Positions 1 to 6,599 of a stretch of 14,330 nucleotides of DNA are shown piece after piece. Within the stretch, counting starts at the first letter, position 1. Each line of letters starts with the position of its first letter. The translations under genes were made by a program, and so were the position numbers. The DNA lies in contig RFJH01000194.1 in the NCBI GenBank assembly GCA_003694975.1, positions 1 through 14,330 on the forward strand, given 5' to 3'. Under the pieces are notes generated by a model. It made no database searches. It worked only from the letters and a program-made list of their open reading frames with translations, and was not told the origin of the DNA. This DNA comes from Anaerolineae bacterium (GTDB taxonomy: Bacteria; Chloroflexota; Anaerolineae; Anaerolineales; Villigracilaceae).

Positions 1-267
1 GGTCATGTTGTTCCCAAAAACGATTTCGCGCGGACTGGCAGCGTTCAGAAAAGCAGCCATCGCCTGACGGGCTTGCTCGATCACCGCGTCCGATTCGGCA
101 CTGGTGGGGAACGCGCCGCCGTGGTTGGCGTTGCACTCCAGAAGATAGCGTTGGATGCGGTCGAGAGATTGCCTGGCGATTTGCGTGCCGCCGGGGTTAT
201 CGAAGAAAATGACCGGGCGCTCGAGGGCGGGAAATTGCTCGCGGATAATTTCAACTTCCAGAGGCAT
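1..267 (-). CDS. Cysteine desulfurase-like aminotransferase class V protein (5' part only)
   Basis: Only the first 89 codons are present; the gene runs off the left edge. The protein starts MPLEVEIIREQFPAL, followed by FFDNPGGTQ (about residues 22-30), NANHGGAFPTS (about 47-57) and IVFGNNMT at the edge. This succession is typical of the fold-type I PLP enzymes annotated as cysteine desulfurase-like (the VC1184/TIGR01976 subfamily, related to SufS/NifS). The PLP lysine and the active-site cysteine region lie outside the window, so activity cannot be judged. The ATG at 267 is preceded by AAGGAG (279-274) with a 6-nt spacer, which fixes the start. A minus-strand -10 (TATAAT, 310-305) lies 38 nt upstream, so the gene is probably transcribed separately from the tRNA. 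Members of this subfamily are often not tied to Fe-S assembly, and the substrate is unknown. Confidence 0.8.
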   Translation of the reverse strand, partial: MPLEVEIIREQFPALERPVIFFDNPGGTQIARQSLDRIQRYLLECNANHGGAFPTSAESDAVIEQARQAMAAFLNAASPREIVFGNNMT

Positions 268-304
268 AAAGTGCTCCTTATTCATGAGTGGATGAACAGG
301 CGTA

Positions 305-333
305 ATTATAGCGGATGCTTTGCGCCTTTGCAC
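305..333 (-). promoter_or_regulatory. Probable promoter of the cysteine desulfurase-like gene
   Basis: On the minus strand an exact TATAAT (310-305) lies 38 nt before the ATG. No good -35 hexamer stands 16-18 bp upstream; the 17-bp position holds GTGCAA (333-328). Transcription would start near 298, giving a leader of about 30 nt that carries the AAGGAG ribosome site. The weak -35 overlaps a perfect dyad (324-339), so the promoter may be regulated. Confidence 0.45.
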
Positions 334-339
334 AAAGGC
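324..339. promoter_or_regulatory. Perfect dyad GCCTTTG-CA-CAAAGGC, possible operator
   Basis: Two perfect 7-bp arms (324-330 and 333-339) flank a 2-bp centre. The dyad covers the -35 position of the predicted minus-strand promoter (-10 at 310-305), which is where a repressor would block polymerase. It has no T-run that would make it a terminator. No regulator is recognised for it, and a chance palindrome is possible. Confidence 0.3.
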
Positions 340-348
340 AGATGAAAT

Positions 349-424
349 ACAAAAAGCCCCGCGGCTTCGCGGGGCTTAAAAAATGACAAACGCCAGGGTG
401 AGGGGGGCACCCTAACGTTTGTCG
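349..424 (-). ncRNA. Candidate small RNA of about 75 nt with two hairpins (or tandem terminators)
   Basis: On the minus strand, a promoter-like TTGCAA-17-TATCTT (458-430) predicts a start near 424, exactly at the base of a long hairpin. Its arms GACAAACG (423-416) and CGTTTGTC (392-385) continue inward through two U-G pairs into AGGGTG/CACCCT, closed by a C-rich loop CCCCCCT (407-401). The U-G pairs form only in the minus-strand RNA; the plus-strand RNA would have C-A mismatches there, which argues that the minus strand is the functional one. After AUUUUUU comes a second hairpin with a U-tract (terminator 351-377). I do not recognise a known RNA family. The alternative is that both hairpins are tandem terminators of the tRNA transcript, since each is followed by a U-run. 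Confidence 0.35.
351..377 (-). terminator. Intrinsic terminator, minus strand
   Basis: A 9-bp GC-rich stem AAGCCCCGC (354-362) / GCGGGGCTT (369-377) with a 6-nt loop is followed on the minus strand by a run of five T (355-351). On the plus strand no T-run follows the stem, so it acts on leftward transcription. It would end the tRNA-Arg transcript or the candidate small RNA, and it separates both from the cysteine desulfurase-like gene. Confidence 0.75.
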
Positions 425-429
425 CTATT

Positions 430-458
430 AAGATACTACAAATCGGCAGAAATTGCAA
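430..458 (-). promoter_or_regulatory. Possible promoter of the candidate small RNA
   Basis: Minus-strand TTGCAA (458-453), a 17-bp spacer and TATCTT (435-430) are each four of six matches or better to the sigma-70 hexamers. The surrounding sequence is AT-rich compared with the coding DNA. The predicted start falls at the first base of the long hairpin (423). AT-rich DNA yields such matches by chance, so the call rests on the coincidence with the hairpin. Confidence 0.38.
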
Positions 459-488
459 GACCTTTTCATTAGAATTTTATTAGAATCC

Positions 489-565
489 TGGCGCCCCAGG
501 AGGGACTCGAACCCCCAACCGCGGCCTTAGGAGTGCCTCGCTCTATCCAATTGAGCTACTGGGGC
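489..565 (-). tRNA. tRNA-Arg, anticodon CCT
   Basis: A 77-nt cloverleaf can be folded: acceptor arms GCCCCAG/CTGGGGC, D arm GCTC-AATTGGATA-GAGC, anticodon loop CTCCTAA (anticodon CCT, reading AGG), T arm GGGGG-TTCGAGT-CCCTC, discriminator G and an encoded CCA (491-489). All arms pair well except the anticodon stem AGGCA/GGCCG, which has three G-C pairs flanked at both ends by A-G mismatches (27-43 and 31-39). The conserved GG of the D loop, the TTCGA of the T loop and the encoded CCA favour a functional gene. A TATAAT lies just upstream, and hairpins with U-runs follow downstream. Confidence 0.92.
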
Positions 566-574
566 GTGTTTGAA

Positions 575-580
575 ATTATA
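575..580 (-). promoter_or_regulatory. -10 box of the tRNA-Arg gene
   Basis: An exact TATAAT on the minus strand (580-575) ends 9 bp before the first base of the tRNA, a normal distance for a stable-RNA promoter. No convincing -35 is seen at 16-18 bp; TTCAAA occurs 20 bp upstream. Confidence 0.45.
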
Positions 581-674
581 GCACAAAAAGGCTTTGGGGC
601 TTTGAAGATACAATCTCAAAATCAGACTCGTTCCCACCAATGTTTCTTGTGGAAAAGCCGAAACCGCACAGAAG

Positions 675-680
675 TATAAT
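675..680 (+). promoter_or_regulatory. Possible -10 box for phoB-phoR
   Basis: An exact TATAAT lies 75 bp before the phoB ATG. The -35 region holds no good TTGACA match, so transcription may be weak or activator-dependent. The leader contains a small inverted repeat, ACCAGG (700-705) and CCTGGT (728-733). I see no GTTAACC-type repeats like those before pstS, so there is no visible sign of autoregulation by PhoB. The rest of the tRNA-phoB gap (566-755) shows nothing else. Confidence 0.38.
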
Positions 681-755
681 TATCGTGCAGAGACGCCGCA
701 CCAGGGTACGTCTTTTCAGAAGTCTTGCCTGGTTACTCGGAAAAGAACGGATTCT

Positions 756-1454
756 ATGAGTCACACCATCCTTGTTGTTGAAGATGACCCGACCTTGCAA
801 GAAACTCTGACCTACAACCTTAAACGGGAAGGGTATCACGTTGAAGCAGTCAGCGATGGGCGAGCGGCTTTGGAAGCCGCTCGTCGTCTACAACCCGATA
901 TCATCATCCTGGATCTCATGCTCCCTCACCTCGATGGCTTTGAGGTAACACGTATTCTGCGCCAGGAGATGAACCCCATCATTATCATGCTCACCGCTCG
1001 AACCGACGAGATAGATCGGGTCGTCGGTCTGGAGGTCGGCGCGGACGATTACATGATCAAACCTTTCTCGATGCGCGAACTTCTCGCCCGGGTCAGGGCT
1101 CACTTGCGCCGGGCACACCGAGTAAGTGAACAAAAGGAAGAACCCCTTAGCCAGGAAAAGATGGTGTTTGGGAATCTTCTCATTGATACCAGCCGCCACG
1201 AGGTGACCTTGAACGGCCAGCCTCTGGTGCTGAAGCCCAAAGAATATGCCTTGTTGCTCTTCCTGGCCCGGCACCGCGGGCGCGTACTCTCGCGCGAGTT
1301 TATTCTGGAACGCGTTTGGGGATGGGATTACATTGGGGACAGCCGTACCATTGACGTGCATATCCGCTGGCTGCGCCAAAAGATCGAGGAAAACCCTTCC
1401 AACCCCAAACGCATCGTCACGGTGAGGGGAGGAGGCTATCGTTTCGAAGGGTGA
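756..1454 (+). CDS. phoB: Phosphate-regulon response regulator, OmpR/PhoB family
   Basis: This 232-aa protein has the standard two domains. The receiver domain (about 1-120) carries the acidic pair E9-D10-D11, phosphoacceptor D53 (IIILDLMLP), T80 and K102. The winged-helix DNA-binding domain (about 135-232) ends in the family signature IDVHIRWLRQKIE and VRGGGYRF. Length and layout match PhoB/PhoP. Phosphorylated by PhoR under phosphate limitation, it should bind direct repeats before target promoters; a fitting site lies before pstS (2720-2760). The assignment to phosphate rests on its place next to phoR and the complete pst-phoU set, because the family itself is large and the sequence alone would only say OmpR-type. 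The Shine-Dalgarno before the ATG is poor. Confidence 0.9.
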   Translation: MSHTILVVEDDPTLQETLTYNLKREGYHVEAVSDGRAALEAARRLQPDIIILDLMLPHLDGFEVTRILRQEMNPIIIMLTARTDEIDRVVGLEVGADDYMIKPFSMRELLARVRAHLRRAHRVSEQKEEPLSQEKMVFGNLLIDTSRHEVTLNGQPLVLKPKEYALLLFLARHRGRVLSREFILERVWGWDYIGDSRTIDVHIRWLRQKIEENPSNPKRIVTVRGGGYRFEG

Positions 1455-1458
1455 AGCG

Positions 1459-1479
1459 ATGAAATTCAGATATACATGA
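1459..1479 (+). other. Six-codon mini-ORF between phoB and phoR
   Basis: An ATG at 1459 opens six codons (MKFRYT) ending in TGA at 1477-1479, which overlaps the phoR ATG (1476-1478) as ATGA. GAAGG (1446-1450) stands 8 nt before the mini-ORF, whereas the phoR ATG has no ribosome site of its own. The layout would allow translational coupling of phoR to phoB, but such a short ORF can arise by chance. Confidence 0.2.
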
Positions 1480-2735
1480 TCTACTTAAGCAAAACGCCGA
1501 TGGACATTACCTATCCCCTGGTTGCCTTCTTCCTTCTTGCTATAGCACTGTTTTTCGCCCGACGCTACCTCCGCTTGCGCGCCGACATACAGCGAGAAGC
1601 CAGACGATTGCAGAATGGAGAGCCTCCAATGGACGCAGACGATGTCCTGGGAGACTTACTGGCGGTTTTTCGCTCTCGTCTCAATGCATTGAATTTCGAA
1701 CTCACCTCTATCAAGACAAGCCGCGAGCGTCTCTCCACCCTCCTCGACCAACTGAGCGACGGCGTACTGATCGCCGATCCCGAAGGGCGTATTTATTTTG
1801 CCAACCCGGCCGCGAGAGCGATGTTCGGACAGAGAGGTTCGCTCATTGGGCGTTCCGTACCCGAGGTGCTTCGCCATCATCGCCTGATTCAGGCTTGGCA
1901 ACTGGTGCAGCAACACGGCGAAACGCGCATCGAATCACTGGAGATGCCTCTCCGGCGCCGTTTTCTTCGTCTCATTGTCTCACCAGACCACCATACCCCC
2001 GGTGGTACTCTCCTCCTGATTCAAGACTTGACTCACCTTCGCCGCCTGGAAACCGTGCGTCGCGACTTTATCAGCAATCTCTCCCACGAGTTGCGCACCC
2101 CCCTCGCCTCTCTCAAAGCCCTTACCGAGACACTGCAAAGCGGTGCCCTTGAAGATCCACCGGCTGCACGGCACTTCTTACAACGTATCGAAAAGGAAGT
2201 AGATGCTCTAACCAGAATGGTACAGGAACTCCTCGACCTCTCACTCATCGAATCGGGGCAAGTTTCCCTGGATTTGCGCCCCGTCTCTGCCAGAGAACTG
2301 CTCCACTCTGCCCTGGAGCGCATGAGGGCGCAGGCCGAACGAAAAGGCCTCCGGTTGCGTATGGAGTGCTCTGCTGATCTTCCACTCGTGCGCGCGGATC
2401 AGGAACGACTGGTGCAAGTACTGATCAACCTGATTCACAACGCCATCAAATTCACTGCTTCGGGTGGGGAAATCGTTGTCGGCGCCGAGGCGGGAGCGCG
2501 AGAGGTTCGGTTCACCGTGAAAGATACCGGCATTGGCATCCCTGCGGAAGAAGTGGAGCGGATCTTCGAACGTTTCTACCGCGTTGAGAAATCACGTAGC
2601 GGGAGCGGTACCGGCTTAGGATTATCCATTGCCAGACATATTGTGGAGGCACACGGGGGAAAAATCTGGGCAGAAAGCGAAGAGGGGAAAGGAAGTGTTT
2701 TCTCTTTCACCATTCCAACGTTAACCGACCGTTAA
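1476..2735 (+). CDS. phoR: Phosphate-regulon sensor histidine kinase
   Basis: This 419-aa protein has one N-terminal membrane segment (about 13-28), a linker, a PAS domain (about 85-190), the HisKA dimerisation domain with the phospho-accepting H204 (NLSHELRTPL), and a HATPase domain with N322, DTGIGIP (350-356) and GTGLGL (378-383). All catalytic boxes are intact. It has no sizeable outside-facing domain, as in the E. coli type of PhoR, which senses through the Pst transporter and PhoU rather than by binding phosphate itself; I infer the same here. It follows phoB by 21 nt and ends at the Pho box of pstS, its last codons overlapping the first repeats. The start is uncertain: the ATG at 1476 lacks a Shine-Dalgarno but overlaps a mini-ORF stop, and an ATG at 1500 would shorten the N-terminus by eight residues. 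Confidence 0.9.
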   Translation: MIYLSKTPMDITYPLVAFFLLAIALFFARRYLRLRADIQREARRLQNGEPPMDADDVLGDLLAVFRSRLNALNFELTSIKTSRERLSTLLDQLSDGVLIADPEGRIYFANPAARAMFGQRGSLIGRSVPEVLRHHRLIQAWQLVQQHGETRIESLEMPLRRRFLRLIVSPDHHTPGGTLLLIQDLTHLRRLETVRRDFISNLSHELRTPLASLKALTETLQSGALEDPPAARHFLQRIEKEVDALTRMVQELLDLSLIESGQVSLDLRPVSARELLHSALERMRAQAERKGLRLRMECSADLPLVRADQERLVQVLINLIHNAIKFTASGGEIVVGAEAGAREVRFTVKDTGIGIPAEEVERIFERFYRVEKSRSGSGTGLGLSIARHIVEAHGGKIWAESEEGKGSVFSFTIPTLTDR

Positions 2736-2760
2736 CCTCTTCTTCCTCAGGCGTTAAATG
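2720..2760 (+). promoter_or_regulatory. Pho box: direct repeats in an 11-bp register before pstS
   Basis: GTTAACCG (2720-2727) and GTTAACCT (2731-2738) share seven bases exactly 11 bp apart. A degenerate unit CTTCCTCA falls at 2742-2749 and a third good unit GTTAAATG at 2753-2760, still in register. Pho boxes in other bacteria are tandem repeats with the same 11-bp period; cyanobacterial and Bacillus versions also centre on TTAA. The array ends 8 bp before the -10 of pstS, the usual place for a PhoB-type activator. It overlaps the end of phoR. Binding by this PhoB is inferred. Confidence 0.65.
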
Positions 2761-2765
2761 GGGTT

Positions 2766-2774
2766 TGGTATGCT
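2766..2774 (+). promoter_or_regulatory. Extended -10 of the pst operon
   Basis: TGGTATGCT forms an extended -10 (TG, one base, then TATGCT at 2769-2774). The -35 position (2746-2751, CTCAGG) is unlike TTGACA and lies inside the Pho-box array, as expected for an activator-dependent promoter. Transcription would start near 2781, leaving a short leader with the TTGGAGG ribosome site (2790-2796). Confidence 0.5.
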
Positions 2775-2805
2775 GGGGGCGGACAAAAACTTGGAGGATA
2801 AACTC

Positions 2806-3822
2806 ATGCTACGTAACATCTTCATCACCTTGCTCGCTCTAGGGCTCTTTCTATCCGCTTGCGCCCCACAGCCCGCACCAAACCAGGGTGTCCAGGGCGT
2901 AGAGGGCACCATTCTGGTGGATGGCTCGAGCACGGTAGCGCCCATCACCGCTGCCGTAGCCGAAGAATTCCAGGCGGAATTCCCCGAAGTTCGCGTGCCC
3001 GTCGGCATCTCCGGAACAGGCGGTGGATTCAAAAAATTCTGCATCGGTGAGACCGATATCTCCGACGCATCCCGCCCTATCAAGCCATCGGAAGTTGAAT
3101 TGTGCGCCCAGAATGGCATCGAATACGTGGAACTGCCTGTCGCGTTCGACGGTCTGGCTGTAATGGTCAATCCCGCCAATGACTTCGTCTCCTGCCTGAC
3201 CGTGGACGAACTCAAGAAAATCTGGTCGCCCGAAGCGGAAGGCGTGATCACCAACTGGAGCCAGGTGCGCGCAGGTTTTCCCGACCAGCCGCTTGCCCTC
3301 TATGGCCCTGGCACCGACTCCGGCACGTATGACTATTTCACCGAAGCCATCGTTGGTGAGGAAGGCGCCAGCCGCGGCGATTTCCTCCCCAGCGAAGACG
3401 ATAACGTCCTCGTGCAGGGCATCGCAGGCGACGCGAACGCGCTCGGTTTCTTCGGTCTGGCGTATTACGAAGAAAACAAGGATAAACTCAAACTGGTGGC
3501 CATTGACAACGGCGACGGCAACTGCGTCCTGCCGAGCACCGAAACCGTTGCAAGCGGCACCTACCAGCCGCTCTCCCGCCCGCTGTTCATCTACGTCAAC
3601 CGCGAGCGCATTGACCAGAAGGACGAGATCAGCGCTTTCGTCAAGTTCTACCTGGAGAACGCGGGCAAATTGTCTGCTGAAGTCGGCTACATCCCGCTGA
3701 CTGATGAAATCTATGCCCTCGCCCAGCAGCGCTACGACAAGCGCGTGACAGGTTCCATCTTCGAAGGTCTCGGCTCCACCGTTGGCGTCTCGCTCGAAGA
3801 TTTGCTGGCAAAGGAAAAATAA
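2806..3822 (+). CDS. pstS: Phosphate ABC transporter, substrate-binding lipoprotein
   Basis: The 338-aa protein begins with a lipoprotein signal (MLRNIFITLLALGLFLSAC, lipobox LSAC, lipidated C19), so it should be anchored on the outer face of the cytoplasmic membrane. Phosphate-binding family motifs follow: DGSSTVAP (39-46), the GISGTGGGFKKF segment (68-79), TDISDASRP (83-91) and GTDSGTYDYF in the middle. Length fits the PstS family. I chose the ATG at 2806 because GGAGG stands 9 nt upstream and the signal peptide then starts at the N-terminus. An upstream in-frame ATG (2758) lies inside the Pho box and would bury the signal. First gene of the pst operon and probably its most highly expressed, since hairpins separate it from pstC. 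Confidence 0.93.
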   Translation: MLRNIFITLLALGLFLSACAPQPAPNQGVQGVEGTILVDGSSTVAPITAAVAEEFQAEFPEVRVPVGISGTGGGFKKFCIGETDISDASRPIKPSEVELCAQNGIEYVELPVAFDGLAVMVNPANDFVSCLTVDELKKIWSPEAEGVITNWSQVRAGFPDQPLALYGPGTDSGTYDYFTEAIVGEEGASRGDFLPSEDDNVLVQGIAGDANALGFFGLAYYEENKDKLKLVAIDNGDGNCVLPSTETVASGTYQPLSRPLFIYVNRERIDQKDEISAFVKFYLENAGKLSAEVGYIPLTDEIYALAQQRYDKRVTGSIFEGLGSTVGVSLEDLLAKEK

Positions 3823-3843
3823 CCTTTTGTCCCTCATCCCCTG

Positions 3844-3888
3844 CCCCCAAAGGGGGAAGGGCGTTCCCCTCTCCCTTTGGGAGAGGGG
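3844..3888. repeat. Twin GC-rich hairpins between pstS and pstC
   Basis: CCCCC-AAA-GGGGG (3844-3856) is followed by CCCCTCTCCC-TTT-GGGAGAGGGG (3866-3888), a perfect 10-bp stem with a 3-nt loop. No T-run follows, so these are not classical terminators. In an operon where PstS is needed in excess over the membrane subunits, such stems can stabilise the upstream mRNA or cause partial termination; that role is inferred. The low-complexity C/T-G/A look is that of a dispersed intergenic repeat, and a degraded relative may lie before pstB (5721-5759). Confidence 0.6.
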
Positions 3889-3906
3889 TTAGGAAAACGG
3901 ACTCTT

Positions 3907-4829
3907 ATGAACGAATCTCAACACGTTCTCTCCACCCTCCTCCGCCCTCGCGCCGACCATGACCGCCGCGAAAAACTCATCCGCGCGGTCTTACTGTTGT
4001 TTTCTGCCGTGTCCATCTTCACCACGCTGGGCATCATCGCCGTCTTGCTCCGGGAAACCCTCCTCTTCTTTCAGGAAGTCTCTATCGTAGAGTTCTTCAC
4101 CGAAACGCGCTGGACTCCGCTATTTGCCTCGAAAAAATTCGGCGTCCTGCCGCTGGTAAACGGGACGGTCCTCGTCGCCGCGGGGGCGATGCTTATTGCG
4201 TTGCCGCTTGGTCTGCTCGCCGCCATCTATCTCAGCGAATACGCCAGTGACCGCGCCCGTAAAATCCTCAAACCCATGCTCGAAGTGCTGGCAGGCGTGC
4301 CGACCGTGGTCTACGGTTACTTTGCGCTCACCTTCGTCACGCCCCTCCTGCAAAAAATCTGGCCCCAAACGCAAGCCTTCAACGCCCTCAGCGCCAGCAT
4401 CGTGATGGGCTTCATGATTTTGCCGCTGGTCGCCTCGCTCTCCGAAGACGCCATGTCCGCCGTGCCGCAGTCACTTCGGCAGGCGGCGTATGCGCTGGGT
4501 GCGACCCGCTTTGAGGTCACGCTGCGAACCGTCGTTCCCGCCGCGCTTTCGGGCATCTCCGCGGCGTTCATCCTCGCCGTCTCCCGCGCCATCGGCGAGA
4601 CGATGATCGTCGCTATCGCCGCCGGGCAGCAGCCCAAACTCACCCTCAACCCGCTGCAATCCATCGAAACCATGACTGCCTACATCGTGCAAGTCAGCCT
4701 GGGCGACACACCCCAGCAAAGCATCGCTTACAAGACCATCTTCGCCGTCGGGATGCTGCTCTTCATGATGACGCTGATGATGAATCTGATCAGCAACTGG
4801 CTGACCCGCCGCTATCGGGAGGTGTACGA

Positions 4830-4833
<4 letters not shown>
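3907..4833 (+). CDS. pstC: Phosphate ABC transporter permease PstC
   Basis: This 308-aa membrane protein has about six hydrophobic segments, the first at about 27-50. The permease (EAA) loop that contacts the ATPase is seen as DAMSAVPQSLRQAAYALGAT, followed by SRAIGETMIVAIAAG, typical of PstC. With PstA it forms the phosphate channel. I start it at the ATG 3907 after a weak AGGA (3891-3894); earlier in-frame starts lie inside the GC-rich hairpin. Its stop overlaps the pstA start (ATGA), indicating coupled translation and equal amounts of the two subunits. Confidence 0.93.
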
Positions 4834-5717
<884 letters not shown>

Positions 5718-5720
5718 ACA

Positions 5721-5759
5721 CTCTCCCCCACCTTCTTACCTTCTCTCATTAGGGGTGAG
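5721..5759. repeat. Imperfect inverted repeat between pstA and pstB
   Basis: CTCTCCCC (5721-5728) and GGGGTGAG (5752-5759) pair with one mismatch around a pyrimidine-rich stretch. The composition resembles the pstS-pstC hairpins, so this may be a decayed copy of the same intergenic element. There is no T-run, so I do not call it a terminator. Confidence 0.33.
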
Positions 5760-5775
5760 GGTCAACAGGTGACAC

Positions 5776-6558
5776 ATGTTCGACAAACACGAAATTGCTC
5801 TCTCAGTCAAAAACCTGAATGTTGATTACGGCGACTTTCGCGCCTTGGAAAATATCTCGCTGGAAATCCCCGCGCGGCAAATTACTGCCATCATCGGTCC
5901 ATCAGGATGCGGTAAGTCCACCTTTCTACGCTGTTTCAACCGCATGAACGACCTGGTGCCGACCGCCCGCGTGACAGGCGAAGTGCTGTTCTACGGGCAG
6001 AACATCTACGACTCGAAGGTCAACCCTGTAGAAGTACGCCGCCATATCGGCATGGTCTTCCAAAAGCCGAACCCGTTCCCTAAATCCATCTATGAGAACG
6101 TGGCATATGGGGCGCGTATCAACGGCTACAAAGGAAATATGGATGAACTGGTGGAGCGCAGTCTGCGCGCCGCGGCACTATGGGATGAAGTAAAGGACGA
6201 CTTGAAAAAGTCCGCGCTGGCGCTTTCGGGAGGACAGCAGCAGCGGCTATGCATTGCCCGCGCCATCGCCGTCGAGCCGCAGGTGATTCTTATGGACGAA
6301 CCCGCCTCCGCCCTCGACCCCATCGCCACGCTCAAAATCGAAGAGTTGATGCAGGAACTGAAAAAGGACTACACCATCGTCATCGTCACCCACAACATGC
6401 AGCAAGCCGCCCGCGTCTCCGACTACACTGCCATGATGATGCTATCAAAGGAGGGCTCGCGTGCTGGCACGGTGATCGAGTTCGGCCCGACTCCCCAAAT
6501 CTTTACCAGCCCCAGAGACAGGCGCACCGAAGATTACATCACAGGCCGCTTTGGGTGA
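5776..6558 (+). CDS. pstB: Phosphate ABC transporter ATP-binding protein
   Basis: This 260-aa ABC ATPase has every motif intact: Walker A GPSGCGKST (41-49), Q-loop Q96 in VFQKPNPFP, signature LSGGQQQR (150-157), Walker B VILMDEP (170-176), D-loop SALD and H-loop H206. RCFNRMNDL after Walker A and QKPNPFPKSIYENV are hallmarks of PstB as opposed to other ABC proteins. It drives import through PstCA on the cytoplasmic side. The start follows pstA by 58 bp containing a degraded repeat; the ribosome site (AGGTG, 5768-5772) is weak and close to the ATG. Confidence 0.96.
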   Translation: MFDKHEIALSVKNLNVDYGDFRALENISLEIPARQITAIIGPSGCGKSTFLRCFNRMNDLVPTARVTGEVLFYGQNIYDSKVNPVEVRRHIGMVFQKPNPFPKSIYENVAYGARINGYKGNMDELVERSLRAAALWDEVKDDLKKSALALSGGQQQRLCIARAIAVEPQVILMDEPASALDPIATLKIEELMQELKKDYTIVIVTHNMQQAARVSDYTAMMMLSKEGSRAGTVIEFGPTPQIFTSPRDRRTEDYITGRFG

Positions 6559-6575
6559 GTCATCCGAAGAACAGG

Positions 6576-6581
6576 TATAAT
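6576..6581 (+). promoter_or_regulatory. Possible internal -10 before phoU
   Basis: An exact TATAAT sits in the 41-bp pstB-phoU gap, 18 bp before the phoU ATG. The best -35-like hexamer is TTGGGT (6551-6556), 19 bp upstream in the pstB end. A second promoter here would let phoU, the arsenate reductase and the HD gene be expressed without the Pho box. No experiment supports it. Confidence 0.33.
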
Positions 6582-6599
6582 TGAGCAAAGTGAGGTCCT

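Noticed and set aside
73..345. Plus-strand frame of 90 codons at the left edge
   Set aside because: The opposite strand gives a good aminotransferase class V N-terminus with an AAGGAG site; the plus frame has no support.
2758..2805. Upstream ATG for pstS
   Set aside because: It lies in the Pho box, would start before the predicted transcription start, has no ribosome site, and puts 16 residues before the lipoprotein signal.
2851..3837. Minus-strand open frame of 328 codons opposite pstS
   Set aside because: Shadow of pstS, which has a lipoprotein signal and family motifs.
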